From the NCBI GenBank assembly GCA_012932865.1, contig SAXG01000020.1:310001-374000 (forward strand): a stretch of 64,000 nucleotides of DNA, read 5' to 3'. This stretch comes from Amylostereum areolatum (lineage: Eukaryota > Basidiomycota > Agaricomycetes > Russulales > Stereaceae). The notes under the pieces were generated by a model, which did not search any database, was not told the DNA's origin, and saw only the letters and a program-made list of their open reading frames with translations. The position numbers and the translations under genes were made by a program. This document shows positions 46,441-57,830 of the stretch, piece after piece (the stretch's first letter is position 1; every line of letters starts with the position of its first letter).

Positions 46441-46841
46441 AACAACAAAGGTCGTGGTCGGAGACAAAGAGAAGAGGGACGACACGGCGTCGAGGTCAAC
46501 GAAAATGATGAATCACATGACTATTTATGTCGTTATTTCACAAAGTCGCGAGAACTCCCGACTTGGCATCCATCGAGACTTGAGATTTTGTGATGTAGAC
46601 GGCATTAACAAAAACTGCAAGTGTCTAAGTAAACTACTAAATTCCCAAGGTCAATTCCAAGCTCCATTGATTTTACCAAAGCTTCAAGTTATTTGACTCC
46701 AAGGCAAAGTGCCTCCAAGGTAAATCTCCAAGCCTAAGGTGCTTGCTCCAAGTCCAAGTTCACCCCAAGTACTCAGAGTTTTGCTGATGTGTCTATCTAC
46801 TGTCTGTTTACTGTTTAGTATAGTATACTATCTAGCTACCT

Positions 46842-47179
46842 TAATCTCACTAGACATAAACTATACAGTTGGAGCCTTAGGATGAGCAGAGAGGCCAAAT
46901 AGACAATTAAGGATAACATACTTAGCTGTATCCCTTTTTCCAGGGGTGTAAAGGCGTGGAGATTGCTTAGCCCTAGTAGATGTGGATGCTGCCACCTGAG
47001 CAGCACTGGTTGTGGACAAAGTTGGAGTAGGCGTGGCCGGAGTTGTGACCATGGCGCTGGCAGCGGCTGGATACGATCGAGATTAGCGGGGGGACAAAGA
47101 TAAGTATCAGTACATGCACGCAATGTGTTGAGGGTTGCGATGCTAGTTGAATTTGGGACACTCCCAAAGTCCACCTCGT
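46842..47179. other. spacer between repeat elements
   Basis: No recognised gene. A 63-codon minus ORF (46861-47052, with SPRLYTPGKRDTAKYVILN) looks protein-like but matches nothing known to me. Confidence 0.35.
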
Positions 47180-47551
47180 TGTTAGGGATCGGTCCAGCGA
47201 CTGGCAGATCACCCAAGTCACCCAAAGAGAGAGAGAAAAGAGGATGAATTGACAGGAGAGGGTCCAAGTCCAGGCGTAGGGCCGAAGCAGTACGTGGGGA
47301 ACGAAGAGGACGATCTAAGGAAAAGGGACGCAGAGGAGAGCCTTATATATGTACAGGATCGATGATGCGAGAATGGTGCGAGTGGGAGAGAACAATAAGG
47401 AAAAGGAAGGGGGAGGACGTGGTCCGGAGCAATGATGTCATAGATGGAAAGATAAGAGGAGTCAGGCTGACGACATCATGTGATGGGAAATGTAATCATG
47501 TGACTGAACACGATGCAACAAAAAGGGAAAGGATTGAGGTGATCCGTGACA
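47180..47551 (-). repeat. 3' LTR of family B element
   Basis: + strand TGTTAGGGATCGG...GATCCGTGACA; the purine tract AAAGAGGGGGTAA adjoins it on the internal side. Confidence 0.92.
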
Positions 47552-50500
47552 TTACCCCCTCTTTAAGGCGCGCTTTTGCCGGGAGCGCAAGTTCATCGTC
47601 CATCGTGGATGCAAGAAATTCGGCCTGGGTCAGACCCAATGATTTTAGTGATCGCGGGGCATTGGGACGAAGGCGGTGGAACTCAGCGATAGCATCCTTG
47701 GCATGCGTTAATGCAGAGGCCGGTCTCTATTTATTCTCAGAGTCGGGGTATCCAAGCCATTGACGAGGTATTCAATGCCGCGTTTGTTGCGTGTGGGTCG
47801 TGAGTCGAGGATGGCTTCAATCTCGTACTCCTTGTCTTCATCAATCTGTTCTGGAGGCGGTTGAGGGAAGTTGGGGCCATGGGCATCCGTCTCTTTGTAC
47901 GCTGAGAGAAGTGAGGCATGGAAGACAGGGTGGATACACCATTTAGGGGGAAGTTGAAGGCGGTAAGTCACTGGTCCGAGGACGTCAGTGATGGTGAATG
48001 GGCCATGTCGTTTTGCTGCGAGCTTAGCTTTTGGACGTGTGGTCTTCAGGTTCTTACCATCCAGCCAGACTTTGTCACCAACTTCAAAATGCACTCCTTC
48101 CTGTGTCAAGTCGCCATTGTAGCGCTTCATCAGGTTGCGTGCCGTTTCAAGACTGGCCTGCAATTCCTTGCGTATTTCTTCAAGGTGCTGGAAGTGTTCT
48201 TCGACGGCAAGGTTCTTGGAGATGGGGTTGACAGAGGGGATCATTGTCGGTAAGAAACCGTAAAGCAGCTCGAATGGGGCGCGACCTGTAGCTGAATGGA
48301 CACAAATGTTATGTGAAAATTCGACAAAGGGGAGGTACTTCACCCAGTCGTCCTGCTGATAGTTGCAGAATGCCCGAAGGTACTGCTCGAACTCTTGGTT
48401 CGCCCGTTCGCTTTCACCATCCGTTTGAGGGTGGTACACTGTGCTTATTGAAGCCTTGATTCCGAGTTTGGCGCAAGTCTCCTGCATAACCTTGCTTGCA
48501 TACTGTGGGCCGCGGTCGGAGATCATCTGTTTCCACAGCCTGTAGTGTTGCCACACGCGGTCCAGCAAGATGTCGACGGTGCCATTGCTGTCGATTTTTT
48601 TGGTGCACGGTGCAATGCAGATGGCCTTGGAGAGGCGATCTACAATCATACAGATAGCATCATATCCATCTGAGGGAGGCAGATCAGTGACAAAGTCGGT
48701 TGTGATCACCTCAAATGGGTGTTCTGGGACGGCGTTAGGGATCATGTCGACATGGGGGTGCTGGGGACGGTTCTTGGTTGCTTGGCAAACAGCGCATCCT
48801 TCAACATAGTCGCGTACAAAGACCGACATCCCTGGCCACCAGTATTCTCGGCTGAGGAGTTCATACGTCTTGTGGCGACCTGGATGTCCTGCCATTGGTA
48901 AGTTGTGGAATGACTTGACAATGTCACGACGTAGCTCGATGTCTGCAGGTACATAGACCTTCCCTCTGAACAGAACCATCCCGTCTTCCAGGTTCCATTC
49001 TTGAAGGTCCTTAACAAGCGATCGTGGCCTGTTGCGAAGGATAGCGTCCATGGCTTGTACAACTTCAGCATCTTTGGTGCGCGCATCTCGGATGCGTCGG
49101 CGTAGGTCAGCATCGCCTATGGTGGTTACAGTGTGCAACCGAGTAGCGCGGATACAGAAGTACTTGGGATCTAGGAGGACACGTTCCTTGTTGTCGTTCT
49201 CGACCCCCTCTTTAAGGTCAGGGCGTCTGGACAATGGATCTGGTCGATGGCGAAGGCCCGGCTTGTGTGTTAGTGTGAAATCGAAGCACGTGAGGAATAA
49301 CGCCCAGCGGGCCTGTCGACGACTTAGCTTTTGTGCTTCCTTGAAGTACTCCAGGTTCTTGTGGTCTGTCCAAATCTCGACTGGATGAGTTGCGCCTTCC
49401 AGATAGTGCCGCCAAGCTTCAAGTGCCCGAATGATTGCCAGCAGTTCCTTGTCGTAGATGTCGTAGTTGCGTTCCGGTTCAGTAAGCAACTTGGACGGGT
49501 AGGCAACAGGATGAAGGTGACCATCTTGGCCGCGTTGCGAGAGGATGCCTCCGGTTGCAAAGTCTAAGGCATTGACTTCTACCAAGTACGGTTTCGACGG
49601 GTCAGGGAGAATCAGGACAGGGGATGAGGTGAACGCAGCTTTGAGGGCAGCGAAGGCGTCTTGACACTCTGCAGTCCAGTTCCATGGATGGTCCTTTTTG
49701 GTCAGTTCAAACAGGGGGCGTGCAACCTTGGAGAAGTCCTTGATGAAGTGACGGTAGAAGTTTCCAAACCCGAGGAATGACTGGACATCCTTGACGTTAC
49801 GAGGGGTGGGCCACTCCGTAATGCCTGCTACCTTGACAGGGTCCATAGCAATCTGGTCGTGCGAGATAATCAAGCCAAGGTACTCAACAGAATCCTGTTC
49901 AAAGACACATTTCTCTGGCTTGAGGAAGAGGTCATTGTCCTTCAGGCGTTGCAGCACCTGCATCATCAGTTCATGGTGTTCTTCGAGTGTCTCTGTGAAG
50001 ACAAGGATGTCGTCCATGTAAATGACGACCTTGCCACTGTCGATGAGATCCTTGAAAAGTTCATTCATCATTGCCTGGAATGTTGCAGGAGAATTCATAA
50101 GGCCAAAGAATATCACCAGAGGTTTGTACAGCCCGCGGTTCATTTTGAAAGCGGCCTTCCACTCGTCTCCTTCCTTGATACGGACATTGTTGTATCCCTA
50201 GCGGACGTCCATCTTGGAGAAGACCTTGGCACCCTTGAGTTTGTCGACAAGCTTGGAGATGGGTGGGAGCCGGTATTCGTTCTTGACAGTGCCTTTATTC
50301 AATGCTCAATAGTCCTGTACAGGACGAAGCTTCCCATCCTTTTTCTTGACAAAGAAGAAGGGACTCGCCATAGATGATTTCGACGGGCGAATGTAGCCCT
50401 TCTTGACGTGTTCATCGAGGAAGCTGTCCAGCTCTTGCTGCTTGGATGGGGTCAAAGGATACACCTTGCAAGCCCTTGGTTGGAAGTCTGGCTTCAGGTC

Positions 50501-50647
50501 AATAGCATGGTCCCAGGGACGTCGCTCAGGGAGACGTTCAGACGTAGCTTTGTCGAACACCGACTTGAACGAGCGATATTGCTCAGGGGCCATATCTTCA
50601 AATGTTTTTGTCTTGACATCAGCTGCCTGTTCCGCAAGCTGTTGCAC
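47552..50647 (-). pseudogene. family B pol: RT, RNase H, integrase, broken chromodomain
   Basis: RT, RNase H and integrase in one frame: KVVIYMDDILVF (catalytic Asp pair), EVNALDFATGGILSQ, integrase zinc finger (HNLPMAGHPGRHKTYELL to CAVCQATKNR), and DDE core TTDFVTDLP, MISDRGPQY and HPQTDGESERAN. Premature stops: TGA at 50306-50308 (QDY*ALNK) and TAG at 50198-50200 (DVR*GYNN, where family A has Trp). The chromodomain (YEIEAILDSRPTRNKRG, EYLV) loses one base near 47760 and also has TAG in place of a codon, followed by a still recognisable tail (AKDAIAEFHRLRPNAP). Both TAG stops are compatible with G-to-A changes of TGG. Confidence 0.88.
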
Positions 50648-50789
50648 CTTGGTGAAGGTGGCACGTATGGCGAGGTCGTTGGACTGTTCTTCCCGTGCTA
50701 GTTGTTCGAGGGTGACTTCCTTTACGACTCCCGCAGCACGTAGGCCATCTTGGGTCCATGAAGCCAGGACAATGTCCGACTGCTCGTCG

Positions 50790-51578
50790 TCATCTTCTGT
50801 GAACCACTTTGCACCTGAAGGTATACGGCGTGGAGAGCAAACACGAGCATGCTGTACACGGCTGGGCAGGGATCACGTACTTCGTGTTGCTTGGGTGGTT
50901 GGTCACCGTGTGGACACGAGGTTCTTCAACTTCAACCTCGTCAGCTTCAACGACGTCAATGGGTGGTTGTGGCCCAGACCGGTGTTCCGGTTTGATGCAA
51001 AGCTTCTTGACCGGAGGTTTGTGTAGGACGCAAGTGGGTGGGCAGCATGTCATGTCGACTTCTTCTCCATCCCAGTTGATCTCTGGGTTATGCTCCTTCA
51101 ACCAGTCAGTTCCTAGGATCATGTCATGATCACTGATGTCCGTGACAAAGAATTTGGCTGTTTCTTCATGATATGATTCTGTGGATTGCGCATAGATGCG
51201 AACACACTGGGTAGTCGAATGACGTACCCATCCCATTATGTTCTCTCTCCCATCTACATTGCGGACAGGGAACGGGCGGTCGAGGGTATCCAACGAGAGC
51301 CCTTTCTTTTCTGCAAATCTTCGGTTAATGATAATGCCTTCAGCACCGCTATCCAGCAGCGCTTCAGCATCGATTTTTCTTCCAGTGACTCGTCCAATCA
51401 GTTTGACATCTAGCAATATGGAGGGCGTGTGCCTATTCTTCGTGACCGTTGACAGTTTCAAGCAGGTTGGAAGAACACGCTCACTGGATTGCATGGATGA
51501 TAGTACAGAGAAACGATTTGACGATGTCATAGAAAAACCTTTGCCACCCACAGATGACACGACTAGGGGGTGTTCTAA
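50790..51578 (-). pseudogene. family B protease region
   Basis: Aspartic protease with EALLDSGAEGIIINRRF and DHDMILGTDWLKEHNPEINW. Opens in the -1 frame at the gag stop. A frame change near 50818 separates it from the following pol frame ([14 protein letters not shown]). Confidence 0.8.
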
Positions 51579-52952
51579 AAATCCAAACCGCTAGCGAGAT
51601 CCTTCAACATCGCCGCGGCCTCCTCACGCTCCTCCTTGCCCAACTTCTTCATCTTGTTGATCAGGACTGACATCTCCTTGACTGGATCTGCATTTGAGGT
51701 TGTTGCCGCTTGAGGGGACAAGGGGGCATGCGCGGAGGGTACTCCTGAGTTTGAGTCAGTTTCCAACGCTCCTACACGTCTTCCACTGCTCGAGTCCTTG
51801 TTTGGGCAGTTGCACAGCATGTGACCTGGTTGGCAACAGAGGAAACAACCACCTTCCTTGCGCAGGCGCTCGCGCTCAGCATCAGTGAGACGTCCCGGAC
51901 GTCCTCCTTGGGTGCTAACTGCTCCAACGCGCGGTCCACTGCTGGTGGAGGATGAGGGTCATGCGCTAGTGGTCGATGACGAGGTCTTCTGCTTCCGGTC
52001 TGCAGGCGATGCGAGCCGGCGGTTGCGGAGAAAGGCTTCATTGAGCGCGCATGCACGAACCTTCCAGTCGTCAAGAGTGGTAGGGAGTGGCCAAGTCCTC
52101 TCGCATTCCTTGCGAAGGCCACTGTTCAATCCTTCTTTGAAGAAGTAGAGAACGGACTCGCCTTGGAATCCTGAGCGTGGGAGGAGGGACTCGAATTCAG
52201 TGATGTACTGCTGCACGGGGCGGTCGCCCTGCCTGAGGTCTGCAAGGGACATTCTGAGAGGTGATGGACTCGTCAAACTGCTTGAAGTCCTTGTCGAATT
52301 GGCCGAGGACCTCCTTGAGGGTGAGCCACTTCGTACGAGTGGTCGTACCCGCTGGCTTGTTATCCTCAGCATCAAGGATCTCCTCCTGGCGCAGCTCTGC
52401 CCATACGCCGGCAACTGAGCCTTCTATCAGGGAAAACATCAGCTGTATCTGGTCATCATCACTTGCGTACTTCTTGCTGTTTGCCCTAAGGAACATGCGG
52501 ACAGCATTTTTGAAGTGACGCAACTCTTTGCGATCACCGGTGAATGGCTTAGGCTTAACGCCTATCTCGCCGGTGGAGGGGGTAGGGGGTGGTCGAGGCT
52601 GGTTGAGACATGGTGGTTGCGGGCGGTTGAAATGGGGGAAGAGGGTAACAGGAGTTGCAGGGGACTGATGGGGACTTTGAACAGCTGGGGAGCCTGGGGT
52701 AGAGGGGGGCAGGGGGACTGCGAGTGTGTTGCGGAGGGACGCGACACGTTCGTTGTGTGCAAGAGTGATCCTGTAGAATGCTTCTGCAGCGACCTCGAGT
52801 TCTTCGTCTAAGAGGAATGGTTTTTCACCTGTGGCCCAGGTCCAACGATCAACGTCTGCGTCGTAGAAGCTGGGATACCACTCTACGACTGCGCGTCCGT
52901 TCTTCTTGTAGGCAGTACCACTTCTTTGTACGCTCGTCAAATCTGATACCAA
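51575..52952 (-). pseudogene. family B Gag
   Basis: Gag domain with KPKPFTGDRKELRHFKNAV, LMFSLIEGSVAGVWAEL and, in a second frame after a shift near 52255, DRPVQQYITEFESLLPRSGF. A stop at 51959 interrupts it before the CCHC zinc knuckle CFLCCQPGHMLCNC. It ends GLDF* on GGATTTTTAG. Confidence 0.8.
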
Positions 52953-54217
52953 GGGGAACAGACCAAGGCTGGTCTCGTCGCGGTGGAGGTGGAGGGGAGC
53001 CTTCTTCTTGAGGAGCAGTGGTGACTTCTTCTCAGTTTGGGGGTCTGGGGGTCATAGATACGGTCGTGCTCCTGCGCCACAATGTCGATATCAGTCTGTT
53101 CGACGTAAGGGATGTCAAGAACGACCGACTAAGGAATGCATCCAAATAGCCTTCTAAGTCGCGACACAGGCAGTGGCTCAGAGGAAGGGGGAATCAGGGA
53201 ACAAAGGGAGAACAGTACATTGCACTCTAAGCCGGTAAAGACTAGGTGGAAAGACTAAGGAACTAGATACATACAGGCCAGCTATATATACTAGGGAGGG
53301 GATGTGCACAGACCAAGGGGCATATCAGCGATGCCATCAGAGGGGATTGATCCACAGGTGTGAGATCAGATAGCGCGAGAAAGCAAGGAAAAAGCGGAGC
53401 AAAAGGGCGAACCGTGACAAGGGAAACCTTCCTCGTCGTTGAAGTACCACTGGGCAGTGACTCCGTCAGTCGTGTGTCCAATGTACGGTTCGTCGTCCAC
53501 CGAGGGTGAGGGCGTAGTACTCGCCTGGGTTAGCTCCACGAGTGAAGCCGAGAGGGAAGTCTGGAGTGGTGGCACTGGGGGGAGGATTCGGAAGCGATGG
53601 TGGTGTCTAGAAAAAGGTCCACCGCGATGGGGCAACGGCCTAAGAGGCGAGCGGTGAGGTAGGAGGCCTTGAGAGCCTGGCGGATCTTGTGCTGATGACG
53701 ACGCTGTTGTAGCTCCTTGTGGCTGGTGATCGTTCGACGGAGTGGTGGTGGCGGAGTAGATTCGGGCGTAGGGAGGGCAAAGTTATAGACGGTGGGGAAG
53801 CTTTGACGGACGAGTGATGGTGGCAGATGGGTGTTGGAACAGGTGTGCCAGGTGGGGGAATGGATGGAAAACTCAAAGCGGTTCTGATCTATATGGAAGT
53901 GCACAATAACGCGAGCGTAGAGGCAGAGGATTGTCTGCCTACCGTGACCGTGGTTCCAGCGCCACTCGTAAATGCGGCAGTTGACTCCGTGGACTTTCCA
54001 GGTGTGCTCTTTGCAGAGGAGCTCAAGGGCGCGTAGGCGATCGACAGTGACGGTGTCTTCTCGAGGCCAAGGGAAGGGAGCGTCACGGTTGGAGTTGAAG
54101 GTTTGGAGGTTGAATGCGATGAAGATCAGGTTGATCGAGTGGTTCCAGGATGGGGGATTTAATGTCGTAAAGATGGCAAGGGATGTGGTGAAGTGGGTGT
54201 GGGGGAGATCGTCCTAG
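52953..54217 (-). other. family B leader and 5' gag extension
   Basis: Broken coding sequence resembling the family A leader/Gag N-terminus: PLGFTRGANPGEYYALTLGG and, in another frame, GVTAQWYFNDEEG correspond to PLPLGFTERGNDFFVQLGD and ISWYFANES of family A. So the N-terminal Gag extension is an old, shared feature. Confidence 0.55.
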
Positions 54218-54580
54218 TGTTAGGGATCGGTCCAACGACTGGCAGATCACCCAAGTCACCCAAAGAGAGAGAGAAAGGAGGATAGAGAGGGTCCAAGTCC
54301 AGGCGTAGGGCCGAAGCAGTACGTGGGGAATGAAGAGGACAATCTAAGGAAAAGGGACGCAGAGGAGAGCCTTATATATGTACAGGATTGATGATGTGAG
54401 AATGATGCGAGCGGGAGAGAGCAATAAGGAAAAGGAAGGGGGAGGATGTGGTCCGGAGCGATGATGTCATAGATGGAAAGATAAGAGGAGTCAGGCTGAC
54501 GACGTCATGTGATGGGAAATGTAATCATGTGACTGAACGCAATGCAACGAAAAGGGAAAGGATTGAGGCAATCTATGACA
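54218..54580 (-). repeat. 5' LTR of family B element
   Basis: + strand TGTTAGGGATCGG...ATCTATGACA, 363 nt. Confidence 0.92.
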
Positions 54581-54760
54581 GTGATTGTGCGTGTAGTATC
54601 TACGATATATTACCTACTTGAATCTATTTCTATGTTGAACTATATATTATGTGAGCCTGAGTAAAAGCAAAAGAAAAAAAGAGGGTAGCTTGAGGATTAC
54701 CATAAATGGTAAGTAAGATTGTTTGTACCTGAGCTCGGTGAGCGCGGACGAGTACTCACG

Positions 54761-54897
54761 ATACCCGTATCCGCACGGGTTTCAACATCCGCGGATACGA
54801 GTATCCGCATGCCTAAAACCCGTGCGGATGCGGGTAGTGGTCTGGGATGTCACGGGTACCTGTCCCACGAATACGGGTATATCCGCGGATATACTCG
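54761..54897. repeat. cluster of short palindromes (ATCCGCGGAT type)
   Basis: About 137 bp packed with CCCGTATCCGC, ATCCGCGGATAC, GTGCGGATGCGGGT and TATCCGCGGATATAC. Each half-site is a variant of GYGGATAY in either orientation. Confidence 0.75.
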
Positions 54898-54987
54898 TGA
54901 AGAGCTCTGTCGTACAGTGGTGGTGGGACTTACAAAGATGGCTCTTCATCTGGTGTCGTAGGCCATGCCATAGGCACTGCACGCGCC

Positions 54988-55323
54988 GTGCAATTGTTCT
55001 CTGAGGCGATAGCATGCTCCGAGTGTCTAATCATGTGTGGGGAATGTCAGTATTCGCAAGACGAACTGATAACTCTCCAGGATGCGCACACACACCTTCA
55101 GGATACGTTTTGCAGACTCATAGCAGCACAGTGGCAGTTTGGACTAGAAGGGCTCTCTATCCGGGCTCAGAACAGTGCGCTTCACCGGCTATGTGTTGCA
55201 CTTGGTTGCGAAGACGTTGAAGATGCAATGGACACACAGGAAGTTCTGGATATCTTGGATGGGTGCGAGGATGCTAATCTGGAACGAAAGGAGTTCCTCA
55301 GTATTTGGGAGACCTTGCAGTAG
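54988..55323 (+). CDS. unrecognised ORF fragment
   Basis: 111 codons open from a GTG codon, with a Cys pair (CSECLIMCGEC) and an acidic C-terminal half (DVEDAMDTQEVLDILDGCED). Composition is protein-like, but no family was recognised. It may be an exon of a degraded gene. Confidence 0.25.
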   Translation: MQLFSEAIACSECLIMCGECQYSQDELITLQDAHTHLQDTFCRLIAAQWQFGLEGLSIRAQNSALHRLCVALGCEDVEDAMDTQEVLDILDGCEDANLERKEFLSIWETLQ

Positions 55324-56146
55324 GATATCTCGTGTACTCACCGGTAAATGGACAGGACTGTGAGCTCGCTCGCACTTGACGAAGAGAGGACGTGTGGAAG
55401 AAAAAAAGAAGGATCAACACAAAGCCGTGGTCTGTGCATGCATAGATGCCAGCACCGGCGTCCCTAGCCACTCGTATGCCGGTGCCTCATGTCATATGCG
55501 TACATACACCTGGCGAGCTTTCTTCTTCAGTTGGCCTTTTGGTGGGTATGAAGCTGATCCTGTATTTGTATTCCATGCGCAGGATTTGTGAGGCCTTGCA
55601 GACCTGCGGTGACACGTTCAATCGCGTCTTGTCTCAGATTGTCCGTGTATGATCACGTGCATGCCCTGGCGCTGTGTGTGGTGTCGAGTCGCTGTTTGTG
55701 TCTCTCTCTATCTCCCCAACATCTCCCAGCACTTAAGCAGTCGCCAACCAGCTGCTGATGCCTTCCTAGACGTCAGTGCAGCAGCATATGGGTGCATGAA
55801 CGGTGGGGAGGGTGCCGAGCAGTGAGGCTGATCGATGTACAACAATCTCTCGCACTTGCTCGGTGTCCTCCTCCAAGTCCCTTTGCCACACCGCAGACAG
55901 TGTCTCACAGGGTACCAAGCTCGTCCCAGCCAATGCTATGCGTGTTCCCTCATCAATTGCAAACTAGAACGTGGTGCAAAGTATTCTGTTGGGCAACGGT
56001 ACGTCCCCTATGTTTGGATATCGAGCCTGATACTAATACATGTGCGTTTGCTCCAAAATATAGCCGGTTGTATCGCTCTTCCAGTCGCCATCCCCTCGAT
56101 ACCTCCTGTGCCAATGCTCTCGGCGGAGATGTAGACTATCGGAGTC
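55324..56146. other. no supported gene
   Basis: Unique-looking sequence without a convincing exon. Confidence 0.35.
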
Positions 56147-56243
56147 ATGTGTCTACGCCGACCCAAGGCTCGAAGCGTAGAATACGCCCTCAGCACCTCG
56201 TCCCGCGACCCCTATTCCACCGCGTCCAAAATCTTCATACAAG

Positions 56244-56570
56244 TTGTCTCCTATGCGGAACCACGGGGTCTTCAAGGACGCCTTTCTCCTCCTTCACGTC
56301 CCCCGCCTCACTGTCCCCGCCCTTCACCTGTCCTCCCCCCTCCTTTGTGCGCCGCACACCGACCTCTCCCTTGGCAACATCCTGGACGTGGGGGAGACCA
56401 GCCACCTCCATGCGCTGTTGACGATTGAGGAGCTCACCGTGGTACAATGTGTTCCGGAGCTCTGCGAGTATGCGCCTGAGCCAGTGTTTGTGCGCCTCCC
56501 ATCCTCAGCAATCTCTGCTCGTCACTCCATTCGACGCCCACCCTCGTCCGATGACACACAGGATGCCTGA
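56244..56570 (+). CDS. possible LRR/F-box-like fragment
   Basis: 108-codon ORF with a leucine-rich pattern (VPRLTVPALHLSSPLL, LTIEELTVVQCVPELCE) like the tails of agaricomycete F-box proteins. No F-box was found upstream in frame; most likely a fragment or chance. Confidence 0.2.
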   Translation: MSPMRNHGVFKDAFLLLHVPRLTVPALHLSSPLLCAPHTDLSLGNILDVGETSHLHALLTIEELTVVQCVPELCEYAPEPVFVRLPSSAISARHSIRRPPSSDDTQDA

Positions 56571-56648
56571 GCATTTGATGCGGAATTCAGTGCCATGGAC
56601 TAGATGTAGAGTGTTTGCCACACACGCATTTTGTAAATTACATGCACT

Positions 56649-57805
56649 TTACTCTTCGTCGACGATGTCTTCCCCGACACCCATGAATATGATATCCAAA
56701 CCCGGTTTCTCCATCAAGAAATACTCGTGGTCAGGCAGGGATCCCCTCGCTTGCTCGAGGGCAGCCGCATGTTGTAGAATGTTGTACGGGATCATTTCAA
56801 CGACCGTTCGGATGGACTTCACGTCCACGACACGGAGTGAAGCATCGCCATGATATACACTAGACCAGACTACTCCATGCGACACTGCAAGATGTGCTGC
56901 GTTGGGCGGATCATAAACGGATACTAACGTGAGCGAGCGGACAGTGTCGTCCTCATGGAGGCATAAACGGAAGTAGAATTGCACCTCGGTAATTTCCCAT
57001 GTGCCGCCGCTTTGGATCTAGAGGTACGTGAGCGGGAGTTTGTCTCTCTATACTAAAAGCAGCTCGGTCACCTTGATGTTGCGAGCCATGCGAACTCGCG
57101 AGAGTGATTTGATCTTTTCCTTCCATGCTAATCGTGCCGTCTGTCCATTTGGAAGATGTAGGCATGCCCACCGAGTGACTTGCGGCATGTATGTATCCTC
57201 GCACTCTCCGCCCTCCGCACGGACATACTGCCGGATGCACTCAGCCTCGCAGGGACGGACATCTTGCGCACACGTATTCTTCGCGCACAGGAGGATGTAC
57301 TCATTATCCAGTTCGATGGCCCCTCGTGGAATTGTCGAGGGCTCGGGTTCAATCCCAGGCATCATACCCTTTAGAGCATTCACCTGCCCTCGTAGAAGAC
57401 CACATTGGGAGAGGTTCACGTACGGGTTCACAGTTGCTTGACTTCCTGCCCAAGGTTTCCGATGGTGCGCTCCATGGGCCACTGCGATGAAAGACCAAGT
57501 GGGCCACAACACGTTGATTTGGGAGCCAGATGCGGGGTTTGATGTACACTCGGCCAACAGAAATGGAGGCGATCCGCTCACCGCTGGTAGTACAAAACCT
57601 CGAAATCCTCGGAGAACGTGACTAAGGCCTTGTGAGACGCAAGGAGCTCGACCTTGGTGATTTTGCGCTGGTGGAGTAGACGGATTCCGAAGACGAGCAG
57701 ACAGAAGTTCTTCCAAAAAATCATGGGCAAAATCTCTTCGAGCAGGGCAGGAAAGAGACCAAAGACAAGGAGAAGGAACTCCCACGCCTTGTATCCACTG
57801 GACAT
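56649..57805 (-). pseudogene. C-terminal remnant of Tnp2-like (CACTA/Plavaka-type) transposase gene
   Basis: Three blocks on the minus strand resemble the C-terminal part of agaricomycete Tnp2-type transposase genes: SSGYKAWEFLLLVFGLFPAL with EDFEVLYYQR (57578-57805); PYVNLSQCGLLRGQVNALKG and PSTIPRGAIELDNEYILL with GECEDTYMPQVTRWA (about 57060-57440); and EVQFYFRLCLHEDD with YFLMEKPGLDI (56649-56984). The blocks are in different frames, partly from introns and partly from decay, and the catalytic domain is missing. The family A LTR (57831) starts 26 bp upstream of the first block. The family assignment rests on memory of the conserved blocks. Confidence 0.55.
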
Positions 57806-57830
57806 TTTCTCTGCGGGGTTGCGGGGTGGT

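Larger units (their letters stand above)
43605..46789. mobile_element. candidate 3.2-kb inverted-repeat (foldback) element
   Basis: A perfect 24-bp inverted repeat (43605-43628, CATCAGCAAAACTCTGAGTA followed by CTTG, and 46766-46789) bounds a segment with no transposase ORF. Inside are two minisatellite arrays on opposite strands (43905-44330 C-rich; 45660-46440 G-rich). The right subterminal 130 bp hold about eight CCAAG motifs, as expected for transposase-binding subterminal repeats. No target duplication was found at the edges. Long Pro/Ser/His-rich ORFs here are read-through of the minisatellites. Confidence 0.5.
47180..54580 (-). mobile_element. Ty3/gypsy element, decayed (family B)
   Basis: A 7.4-kb LTR retrotransposon on the minus strand with LTRs of 372 bp (47180-47551) and 363 bp (54218-54580), TG...CA ends and about 95% identity by eye, including a 9-bp indel. 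The outside bases do not match (CTCGT left, GTGAT right), so no target duplication remains. Coding regions contain several stops and frameshifts, so it is not autonomous. It is more distant from family A than the family A copies are from each other, but it shares the RT block [20 protein letters not shown] and the gag/pol arrangement. Confidence 0.9.

Noticed and set aside
45498..46499. 333-codon Pro/Ser/His-rich minus ORF
   Set aside because: Read-through of the GACGAGGGYGGTGG minisatellite; the overlapping frames are equally open.
57340..57365. GGTTCAATCCC, a tRNA B-box-like sequence
   Set aside because: No matching acceptor or anticodon stems. On the other strand it encodes PGIEPEPSTIP of the transposase remnant.
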